In this document: in pieces, positions 6,619 through 13,290 of the stretch
Position numbering within the stretch: the stretch's first letter is position 1
How the letters are laid out: each line of letters starts with the position of its first letter
Origin: Firmicutes bacterium UBA5493
GTDB lineage: Bacteria; Bacillota; Limnochordia; Darwinibacteriales; Darwinibacteriaceae
Assembly: GCA_002424045.1 (NCBI GenBank)
Contig: DIPH01000024.1
Span: forward strand, 1 to 20,180
Reading direction: 5' to 3'
Length of the DNA: 20,180 nt
Notes under the pieces: model-generated
The model's input: only the letters and a program-made list of their open reading frames with translations
Told to the model about the DNA's origin: nothing
The model's database searches: none
Translations under genes and position numbers: made by a program

Positions 6619-8274
6619 ATGTACTTGAATTGCTTTGATGATGTTAAGAAGCTCACCACAGAGTTGGTGAAAATTCCGAGCATAGTCAAAACCAGCGGTG
6701 AAGCGGAGTGCGCAAGAAAGATCCACGAGTTCTATTGTCAACTGCAATATTTTAAGGATCATCCGGAGTATCTACTGCTTCAGCAAACACAAGATGATGA
6801 GATAGAGAGACATAACGTGTTGGCCATGGTCAAGGGGACGAAAGGCAGTTCCAATAGGACCATTATTCTAATGGGCCACTTGGACACCGTAGGGATAGAT
6901 GATTTTGGAACCCTCAAGGCCCATGCATGTGATCCAGAAAAACTTCCTGAGCTCCTCAAAGAACTGAGGCTCGATGAGGATGTTATCGGGGATATCGATT
7001 CTGGGGAGTACATGTTTGGGCGTGGGGCCCTCGATATGAAGTCTGGCGTAGCTGGACATATGTGGCTAATTCGCTATTTTTCCCAGCATCCTGAAGAACT
7101 GGATGGAAACATTATTGCTGTATCTGAATGTGATGAAGAAGACAATGGACATGGGATCATCTCAGCGCTCAAAGTACTGAAAGGGTGGAAAAAGCGCCAT
7201 GGCTTGGAGTACATAGCAGCCATTAATGCTGATTATTCTACACCCTATCATGAAGAAGATGAAAACAGGTATGTCTACTTCGGGACCATCGGGAAGCTGC
7301 TCCCATCTTTTTATGTGGTAGGGAAAGAGACGCATGTGGGGCAAGCCTATGGCGGACTTGATCCAAATCTTCTGGTGGCAGAATTGACAAGACTCATCGA
7401 CTTAAACCCCGATTTATGCGATGAGGCCCAGGGCGAAGTCACCATTCCCCCCATTTCTTTGAAGCAAACCGATTTTAAGGATACCTATACTGTGCAGACG
7501 GCCATCGCAGCGTATGTGTACTACAACTTCTTCACCCATAGCATGAGCCCGAAAGAGGTTATGGAGGTCATGAAAGAGAAGGCTATTGAAGCCTTTGATA
7601 ATATCGTGAAGTACACAAATGAGTCCTACAAGAGATTCTGTCAGGTGGCAGGACACGTTTATACTGAACGCCCGTGGAAGACGAGGGTCTTTACTTGGGA
7701 AGAATTTTATGGCCAATTGGCTGAAGAACATGGCGAAACATTCGAGAAGCATCTTGAGCAATTCATAGCCCAAATGCATCGAGACGATCCCGCCATGGAC
7801 TTAAGAGATTTTAGCGTAAGAATTGTGGAAGAGGCTTGGTCGTGGGCCAAAGATAAGAGCCCGGCCATTATCGTCTATTATTCTTCCACGATGTACACAA
7901 ATCTTGAAATGACGGGGAAGACCGAAAATGAGAGACGGCTCATGGACAGTGTTACCGCCTCCGTAAAGGAGCTACAAGAGTACTCCGATAAACCGGTTGT
8001 GACCAAAATGTTTTATCCCTATATCTCCGATTCGAGTTTTATGGCTCTTGGGGGTGATAGGGAAGATCTTGGAGCTCTGCAGTACAATACCCCGGCTTGG
8101 GGGCCAAAGTACACACATCCTATCGAGGATATAGCCGAAATTAATGTTCCCGTGGTGAACATCGGAACCTATGGCAAAGATGGGCATAAGCTCACCGAAA
8201 GAGTCCACATGAAACACACATTTGAACATGTTCCAAATATCACCTACAATGCGCTCAAGAGGCTTTTAGCTTAG
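6619..8274 (+). CDS. M20 family metallopeptidase, RocB-like
   Basis: A 551-aa zinc-dependent hydrolase of the M20 group, closest in length and layout to RocB (arginine utilisation protein, about 566 aa in Bacillus). Likely metal ligands and catalytic residues are visible: GHLDTV (about residues 93-98), GRGALDMKSG (about 134-143), ECDEEDNGHG (about 173-182) and INADYSTPY (about 200-208). The active-site His of the second domain is probably in KETHVGQAYGG. A large insert follows before the C-terminal YGKDGHKLTERVHM. It should be cytoplasmic. ATG 6619 is preceded by AAAGGGGGA. No other arginine-catabolism genes are in view, so the substrate is open. It ends just before a clear terminator. Confidence 0.88.
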   Translation: MYLNCFDDVKKLTTELVKIPSIVKTSGEAECARKIHEFYCQLQYFKDHPEYLLLQQTQDDEIERHNVLAMVKGTKGSSNRTIILMGHLDTVGIDDFGTLKAHACDPEKLPELLKELRLDEDVIGDIDSGEYMFGRGALDMKSGVAGHMWLIRYFSQHPEELDGNIIAVSECDEEDNGHGIISALKVLKGWKKRHGLEYIAAINADYSTPYHEEDENRYVYFGTIGKLLPSFYVVGKETHVGQAYGGLDPNLLVAELTRLIDLNPDLCDEAQGEVTIPPISLKQTDFKDTYTVQTAIAAYVYYNFFTHSMSPKEVMEVMKEKAIEAFDNIVKYTNESYKRFCQVAGHVYTERPWKTRVFTWEEFYGQLAEEHGETFEKHLEQFIAQMHRDDPAMDLRDFSVRIVEEAWSWAKDKSPAIIVYYSSTMYTNLEMTGKTENERRLMDSVTASVKELQEYSDKPVVTKMFYPYISDSSFMALGGDREDLGALQYNTPAWGPKYTHPIEDIAEINVPVVNIGTYGKDGHKLTERVHMKHTFEHVPNITYNALKRLLA

Positions 8275-8287
8275 CTTTACCTTGTTT

Positions 8288-8321
8288 AGCCCTCGGGTCA
8301 AACACCTGGGGGCTGTTTTTC
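8288..8321 (+). terminator. Rho-independent terminator after the RocB-like gene
   Basis: AGCCCTCGGGT (8288-8298) pairs with ACCTGGGGGCT (8304-8314) as an 11-bp stem with two G-U wobbles and a 5-base loop, followed by GTTTTTC. It separates the three-gene unit from the PadR promoter that starts one base later. Confidence 0.85.
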
Positions 8322-8350
8322 TTGACAAATATATCGGGGAATGATATGTT
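8322..8350 (+). promoter_or_regulatory. Sigma-A promoter of the PadR-DUF2812 unit
   Basis: Perfect TTGACA (8322-8327), 17-base spacer, TATGTT (8345-8350), with a TGn extended -10 at 8342-8344. The start would be near 8357, at the edge of the second operator-like palindrome. Confidence 0.75.
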
Positions 8351-8379
8351 TCTAGTAGATATATCCAATATGGATATAT
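8329..8379. promoter_or_regulatory. Two operator-like palindromes, probably bound by the PadR protein
   Basis: Site 1 is ATATATC-N7-GATATGT (8329-8349) and covers the promoter spacer and -10. Site 2 is ATATATC-N7-GATATAT (8359-8379), a perfect palindrome, and covers the start point. Both share the same half-sites and 7-base gap, and their centres are 30 bp apart, about three helical turns. This is the expected layout for an autoregulating dimeric repressor such as PadR; binding is inferred. Confidence 0.65.
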
Positions 8380-8400
8380 TGTAACTGGAGGTAGTGAAGG

Positions 8401-8745
8401 ATGGGAGGTTCTATGACTATTTCACACATGGAAACACTGACCGATAATGTTTACTTTATCTTAGTTAGTCTGCTTACAGACAAACATGGATACTTAATTA
8501 TGCAAAACATCGAAGAGGTTACGGGGGGAGCATTCGTGATTGGTCCTGCGTCACTTTACACGAATCTCAAAAAGCTCCTGAAGGCAGGGCTCATCCACGA
8601 GAAACCGGGAGAGAAGAGCAACCAGAAGGTATATGGTATCACATCCCGAGGTGTAGAGGCCCTGAAGAGTGAAGTGAAACGGAAAGAACAGATGGTCACA
8701 TTGGCAAAAAGGGCCTTAGCTACCCTAGATGGAGGCGAGGAGTAG
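8401..8745 (+). CDS. PadR family transcriptional regulator
   Basis: A 114-aa PadR repressor. The winged helix is visible: helix 1 with NVYFILVSLLTDKHGYLIMQ, the recognition region GPASLYTNLKKLLKAGLI, and the wing with NQKVYGITSRGVEAL. A C-terminal helix for dimerisation follows. Family members usually repress the adjacent membrane protein gene and themselves. ATG 8401 has GGAGG nine bases ahead; an in-frame ATG at 8413 also has a GGAGG close by and cannot be excluded. Its TAG is directly followed by the ATG of the DUF2812 gene. The two palindromes in its promoter fit self-control. Confidence 0.92.
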   Translation: MGGSMTISHMETLTDNVYFILVSLLTDKHGYLIMQNIEEVTGGAFVIGPASLYTNLKKLLKAGLIHEKPGEKSNQKVYGITSRGVEALKSEVKRKEQMVTLAKRALATLDGGEE

Positions 8746-9279
8746 ATGAAACACAAATACGTCATGATTAGTGGCTTTGCATTTGGCGAAAAGGCTGATA
8801 TGAAGAAACTCAAGAGGCTAGCCAGCCAGGGTTGGATCCTTGAAGGTCTCACACCCTTTTTCTATAAACTAAGAAAAGGAGAGCCCGCAAATATCGACTA
8901 CAGTTTAGATTACCGATCAGACTACGATGAAGAGTATTTCAAGATCTTTCAGGAGGCCGGTTGGATCCATAGGGCAACCCATGCCGGCGAAATGCACATA
9001 TTTTCTGCGCCAGAGGGGACAACTCCGCTCTATCTGGATCCGGACGAACAGTCGGAACAGTACCTGCCCATGATCAAGGGAACGGCTAAAGGCAGTGCCA
9101 GCTCCTTTGCCATTAGCTGTCTCTTAGCAACATTGTGGCACTTCATAGGCCCCACTGGTTGGATATCGCATATTCTCATGGCCTTGTGGATTCTAGTCTG
9201 GATCGTTTTCGTATTCAACTTCTTGCCCTGTATGGGCTTCTTGTTTCGCAGAATACGCATGGCACGGCAAGCGCGATAA
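8746..9279 (+). CDS. DUF2812 domain membrane protein
   Basis: A 177-aa protein of the DUF2812 type often paired with PadR regulators. The soluble N-terminal domain (about 1-110) contains GFAFGEKADMKKLKRLASQG, YSLDYRSDYDEEYFKIFQEAGW and HIFSAPEG. It is followed by two membrane segments at about 119-138 and 141-168, with a basic RRIRMARQAR tail. The biochemical role is unknown; in Firmicutes such pairs respond to envelope-active compounds in some cases. It starts immediately after the PadR stop and is therefore translationally coupled. No terminator is evident in the 83 bases before the MFS gene, so read-through into the transporter is possible. Confidence 0.85.
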   Translation: MKHKYVMISGFAFGEKADMKKLKRLASQGWILEGLTPFFYKLRKGEPANIDYSLDYRSDYDEEYFKIFQEAGWIHRATHAGEMHIFSAPEGTTPLYLDPDEQSEQYLPMIKGTAKGSASSFAISCLLATLWHFIGPTGWISHILMALWILVWIVFVFNFLPCMGFLFRRIRMARQAR

Positions 9280-9362
9280 GAGGTATTGCAGTGACCATAT
9301 AGAAACAGCCTTGGGTTATTGGGGAAATGTAGCGCTGAGCGAAGGTTAAAAGGGGAATGACG

Positions 9363-10538
9363 GTGACAACACTTCTCGTAATTATATACATAGCGTTTAT
9401 CAGCCTTGGGTTACCTGACTCTATTTTGGGTAGTGTTTGGCCTGTCATTAGAATGGATCTATCTGCGCCGGTGAGTCTAGTGGGTTATGCAGCCATGACA
9501 GTAAGTGCAGGTACGGTCATTTCTAGCCTGCTGAGTAATCGTTTGGTCGCCCGTTTCGGTACGGCTAAGGTGACAGTCGTCAGTGTGGCTATGACTGCCC
9601 TGGCCCTGCTTGGCTACTCCTTGGTGGGCCATGCAGCCTTTCTATTCTTGTGGGCGATCCCCCTTGGATTGGGTGCCGGCAGCGTCGATGCTGCCTTAAA
9701 CAACTTTGTGGCACTTCATTACAAGTCTATGCATATGAACTGGCTGCACTGTTTTTGGGGCGTGGGGGCCACGGCGGGCCCGCTGATTATGTCCTTGTTC
9801 TTGCTCCAGGCTGGCGGCTGGAGAACAGGTTATCTCGTCATTTCTGGACTTCAATTTGCTCTCGTTGTCGTCTTGCTTACGACCATGAGACTCTGGGAAG
9901 GCAAAGACCCTAGTCCATCTAGGACAACGCAACAGGGCCAAAGAGTGTTGACGAACAAGGAGGCTCTGGACCTTCCCAGTGTGAAACTGGCCCTGGTGTC
10001 CTTTGTGTTCTTTAGTGTCACGGAGGCCACAACGGGTCTTTGGAGCAGTACTTACCTGGTTGGTGTTGAAGGGATGGCGGCCACAGCGGCAGCCAGATGG
10101 ACTGCGTCCTTCTACGCGGGGATTACACTTGGTCGCTTGTTCTCTGGCTTTTTGTCCATCAAGATGGAGAACTCTGTCTTGATTCGCAGTGGTCAACTCG
10201 TTTGTGTTCTAGGAGCTTTGCTCCTCTTATGGCCACTGCCTCCTACAGTCTCAGCCCTGGGCTTTACCGTGATTGGATTGGGAACTGCTCCCATATTCCC
10301 AGCAATGCTCCATGAGACTCCCAGTCGATTTGGTTCCCGCGCCTCTGGGGCTATCATGGGTCTGCAGATGGCTTTTGCCTATACCGGAGGCACCTTGGGG
10401 TCACCACTTTTCGGGGCTTTGGCCTCCACCACATCGTTGAATCTATTGCCCTTTTTCTTACTCGCCGCGATTGCCATTATGCTAATTGCCTCAGAGCTTC
10501 TGAACAAGCGTATGGCGGTTAGCGATAAAGCGGATTAA
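9363..10538 (+). CDS. Major facilitator superfamily transporter
   Basis: A 391-aa integral membrane transporter with about 12 hydrophobic segments, driven by an ion gradient. Features include FISLGLPDSILGSVWP in segment 1, a loop 2-3 motif RLVARFGTAK in place of the usual GxxxDRxGRR, and GAGSVDAALNNFVALHY followed by NWLHCFWGVGA, a pattern of the FucP/YfkF-like sugar or drug transporters. I prefer GTG 9363, with AAAGGGG seven bases ahead, over ATG 9357, which lies one base after that site. The substrate is unknown. It may share the PadR-controlled transcript or have its own promoter; none is clear in 9280-9362. Confidence 0.88.
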   Translation: MTTLLVIIYIAFISLGLPDSILGSVWPVIRMDLSAPVSLVGYAAMTVSAGTVISSLLSNRLVARFGTAKVTVVSVAMTALALLGYSLVGHAAFLFLWAIPLGLGAGSVDAALNNFVALHYKSMHMNWLHCFWGVGATAGPLIMSLFLLQAGGWRTGYLVISGLQFALVVVLLTTMRLWEGKDPSPSRTTQQGQRVLTNKEALDLPSVKLALVSFVFFSVTEATTGLWSSTYLVGVEGMAATAAARWTASFYAGITLGRLFSGFLSIKMENSVLIRSGQLVCVLGALLLLWPLPPTVSALGFTVIGLGTAPIFPAMLHETPSRFGSRASGAIMGLQMAFAYTGGTLGSPLFGALASTTSLNLLPFFLLAAIAIMLIASELLNKRMAVSDKAD

Positions 10539-10552
10539 ACGTTACGCATGGT

Positions 10553-10661
10553 AGAAACGGTCCAAGAGGTGATTGTTGTGTCTATGGATCGTTTCTTTCG
10601 CGGTCGCTTTGGAAAAACTAGTCACCGCGGAATATCTTCGGAGATGACATCTGTCTCAGAT
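10553..10661 (+). other. Three successive inverted repeats between the MFS and GGDEF-EAL genes
   Basis: This 206-base gap (10539-10744) holds three stem candidates. The first is AGAAACGGTCC (10553-10563) with GGATCGTTTCT (10586-10596), 11 bp with one wobble, followed by a short T-poor tail. The second is CGCGGT (10599-10604) with ACCGCG (10624-10629). The third is ATCTG (10649-10653) with CAGAT (10657-10661). The first could be a weak terminator for the transporter. CGGTCCAAG occurs twice (10558, 10669), so an alternative fold is possible. No known riboswitch pattern is seen. Confidence 0.35.
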
Positions 10662-10667
10662 ACATGA
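10578..10667 (+). CDS. Possible 29-aa small protein (uncertain)
   Basis: A short frame opens with GTG 10578, preceded by AAGAGGTG at a good distance, and ends with TGA at 10665-10667. The peptide would be polar and basic at its start (MDRFFRGRFGKTSHRG), with no membrane segment or known motif. It overlaps the inverted repeats described for this gap. The ribosome site is its only support; it may equally be non-coding. Confidence 0.2.
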   Translation: MSMDRFFRGRFGKTSHRGISSEMTSVSDT

Positions 10668-10686
10668 TCGGTCCAAGCAGAACCAC

Positions 10687-10717
10687 TTGACAAGGAGAAT
10701 CTGACGTTATGTAGAAT
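10687..10717 (+). promoter_or_regulatory. Possible sigma-A promoter of the first GGDEF-EAL gene
   Basis: A perfect TTGACA (10687-10692) is followed after 17 bases by a weak TGTAGA (10710-10715) or after 19 by TAGAAT (10712-10717). A start near 10722 would leave a leader of about 23 bases. Confidence 0.4.
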
Positions 10718-10744
10718 TCTACCAAAACAAGTGGGGTGGCTGAC

Positions 10745-13189
10745 ATGAGAGTCTTCATTCGAAGGATTTATCTTTTAGCACTCGTGTTTGTACTCATCGG
10801 CGGGCTTAATACCATGGTAGGTGTTCGACATGTTGAAGGACAGCTTCGAGGGGATATTGAGGAGACCATTACGTTCAAACTGGATTACGTTATGGGTGAA
10901 ACGAGCCGACGTTTACTCAACGTGGAAAAGACACTCGATGCAACGGATGTTGTCATTGCTATGGAGACAGACGAGACTAAGGTCATCCAATTCTTCAACG
11001 ATTTGCTTAGGGATAACGACTCTTTTCTGGCGATCTATTTTGGCATCGCCGAGGATCATGTGCTATATGCCAATAGAGACTTTGCGTGGGACCCCGTAGA
11101 CCCCACGATACGACCTTGGTACCAGGCCGCCACGCGTGAGGGGAAACTTATTTTTACGCATCCCTATGTGGACGCCGCCGCAGACCGCTGGGTCCTCACC
11201 ATGGCAAAACCCGTCTATGACCAAAATGGTCAATTGGTCGGGGTATTAGGCGTTGATGAGTCCCTAGAAGGCATGCTAGCGTCTCTAGAAATGGCCAAGC
11301 CATCAGAGCATGGGCATGTCTTTGCTTTTGATGCCACTGGACAAGCCTTGCTTGGTGACCAAGTGGATGATGAGAAAGCTGGTCTTATGGATGCTCATTT
11401 GATCGAACACATGCTGTCTGAACCAAGGGGTCTTCTCTTTACCACCGTTGGTGAAGAGGACGGTTATCTCAGGTGGGAGGCCGTGGGCCGCTCGGGAATA
11501 GTCTTGGGGCTCTTTGCGCCCCTCAGCGATTTTCTTGACTATGGGGTTTTGATGGCGCAAGTTACAGGCACAACCCTCCTTTCCCTTACCCTCCTAGCAG
11601 TGGTGATCTTCGTCTTTCAGCGCCAGTTCATTACTGGACCTATGCGGCAGCTAGATCGAGATATTATGGCCATTTCCATAGATTCTGACGTAACATACCG
11701 ACTTCCACCCCGAAAAAGGAGTCCCTTTGAGCACTTACGGACAACCATTAACGCGACTTTGGACAAGGTTCAAGAGCACTTTGAGAGCATTGTCCATCAA
11801 CAAGAAGAACTCACGGCCGCCTATGGCCAGCTCGTTGCCCACGAAAAACAGCTCCAGGAGCAGTACCAAGAGATTAAGAGTGATGAGGAACACATTCAAT
11901 TTCTGGCACATCACGATGTCTTAACTGGCCTGGCCAATCGGCGGAAATTCGAGGAAGACCTCGAGTGGCTTTTGGCTACTGGGAAAGTCGGCTCTGTTTT
12001 GCACTTGGATATTGACAATTTTAAGCATGTCAACGATACCTTAGGTCATGTTTATGGAGATATGGTACTCCGTCATTTGGCCCATACCCTCCAGAGCAGT
12101 CTCGAATCATCATCCACAGCTTACCGTTTTGGCGGTGATGAATTCCTTGTGGTTTTGGAGGGAGTAGCCGAGCCTGAGGAGCTCCGAACGATCATCAATA
12201 AGCTGTTGCACAATTTGGGCCAGCCGCATATCGTCGAGGGGAGGCGCAATCATCTCACCTCGAGTATTGGTGTTGTTCGCTTTCCTTATGATGGTACCAG
12301 CGCGGAGCAGCTGTTGATTAAGGCCGATATCGCCATGTATGATGCTAAGAAACGGGGCCGTAATCGCTACGTGTTTTTTGAGGCAAGTATGTCGGCGGAC
12401 TTTGCCCAACGAGTACATATGCAGCATATTTTGGGGGAGGCTGTCCAAACTGAGGGCTTTCGGTTGTTGTATCAGCCCATTATTGAAACCTCTACTGGCG
12501 AGATTGCCTATTTCGAAGCACTTATTCGCCTTAAGGACAGTGACCTGTCACCGGCTGAGTTTATCGGTGCGGCAGAAGAATCGGATCTCATTCAACCCAT
12601 CGGGCGCTGGGTGATCAAAGAAGCCATTGGGCAGCTTGCGGCCTGGAAGATGGCAGGCAAGGAGCTTAAGCCGATTTCTATCAATCTCTCCCCCAAACAG
12701 CTTTATGATGAAGGTGTGGTTGATTTTCTCGTCGAAGAGTTGCATACACACCAAATTGCTCCTAGCCTTATCGAAATGGAGATCACAGAAACAGTCCTCA
12801 TTGATGGCGCGGCAGAAGCAATTCGAATCATTGAAGACATCAGATCCCTGGGAGTAAAGATGGCTCTTGATGATTTTGGAACAGGTTATCTATCGATTAA
12901 GTACATAACGTCTATCCCGGTAGATCGCATCAAGCTGGACCGAAGCATGACCCATGGTCTCCCAGATACCTTGCCGGTGATAGAAGGTCTAATCAGAATT
13001 GCCCATAGTCTCGATATGGATGTCGTCGCCGAAGGCATAGAAAAGAAGGAAGAATTCCGATATTTAGTCCAAAGCCATTGCGATTATCTACAGGGTTTCT
13101 TAATTAGCAGGCCCGTTGTGGCGGACCAGATTGAGCCCATGCTCGAAGAGAATATTGCCGAGCGTTTAGGAGTGGAGAAGAGTCATTAA
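10745..13189 (+). CDS. Membrane Cache-HAMP-GGDEF-EAL c-di-GMP enzyme 1
   Basis: An 814-aa bifunctional-type c-di-GMP protein. Order: membrane segment about 7-26; extracytoplasmic double-Cache-like sensor about 30-260 (RPWYQAATREGK and a GVLGVDESL strand); membrane segment about 270-292; HAMP-like linker and coiled coil to about 385; GGDEF domain with GGDEF at 463-467 and LDIDNFKHVND; EAL domain with EAL at 591-593. EAL metal residues appear complete: INLSPKQ, EITET, DDFGTGY (709-715), IKLD and VVAEGIE. No RxxD inhibitory site precedes GGDEF (the place reads ESSS). ATG 10745 has GGGGTGG upstream. Both synthesis and hydrolysis are plausible. It is a paralogue of the next gene, 101 bases downstream. 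Confidence 0.93.
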   Translation: MRVFIRRIYLLALVFVLIGGLNTMVGVRHVEGQLRGDIEETITFKLDYVMGETSRRLLNVEKTLDATDVVIAMETDETKVIQFFNDLLRDNDSFLAIYFGIAEDHVLYANRDFAWDPVDPTIRPWYQAATREGKLIFTHPYVDAAADRWVLTMAKPVYDQNGQLVGVLGVDESLEGMLASLEMAKPSEHGHVFAFDATGQALLGDQVDDEKAGLMDAHLIEHMLSEPRGLLFTTVGEEDGYLRWEAVGRSGIVLGLFAPLSDFLDYGVLMAQVTGTTLLSLTLLAVVIFVFQRQFITGPMRQLDRDIMAISIDSDVTYRLPPRKRSPFEHLRTTINATLDKVQEHFESIVHQQEELTAAYGQLVAHEKQLQEQYQEIKSDEEHIQFLAHHDVLTGLANRRKFEEDLEWLLATGKVGSVLHLDIDNFKHVNDTLGHVYGDMVLRHLAHTLQSSLESSSTAYRFGGDEFLVVLEGVAEPEELRTIINKLLHNLGQPHIVEGRRNHLTSSIGVVRFPYDGTSAEQLLIKADIAMYDAKKRGRNRYVFFEASMSADFAQRVHMQHILGEAVQTEGFRLLYQPIIETSTGEIAYFEALIRLKDSDLSPAEFIGAAEESDLIQPIGRWVIKEAIGQLAAWKMAGKELKPISINLSPKQLYDEGVVDFLVEELHTHQIAPSLIEMEITETVLIDGAAEAIRIIEDIRSLGVKMALDDFGTGYLSIKYITSIPVDRIKLDRSMTHGLPDTLPVIEGLIRIAHSLDMDVVAEGIEKKEEFRYLVQSHCDYLQGFLISRPVVADQIEPMLEENIAERLGVEKSH

Positions 13190-13290
13190 GTGAGTATACG
13201 GACTATTCGAAGAAATGCAGTTGGTCTTTGAAGAATTGGGGAATGACACCTTTATGAAGTCATAGAATCAGCCTAAAAGGCGGTTATGCT

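Noticed and set aside
8359..8379. GGATATAT here resembles the -10 part of the ECF-type promoter block
   Set aside because: No AACTTTTG element lies 17 bases upstream in either orientation. The string is explained better as half of a symmetric operator.
9696..10196. 166-codon open frame on the minus strand inside the MFS gene
   Set aside because: It is antisense to a well-supported transporter, has no ribosome site, is low-complexity in composition, and matches nothing I recognise.
10539..10744. Possible c-di-GMP (GEMM-type) riboswitch before a c-di-GMP gene
   Set aside because: I looked for the conserved GEMM core elements here and in 13190-13290 and found none.
13190..13290. Short frame ATG CAG TTG... 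(16 codons) between the two GGDEF-EAL genes
   Set aside because: There is no ribosome site and it is too short to support. The gap otherwise holds only the ribosome site of the second gene.
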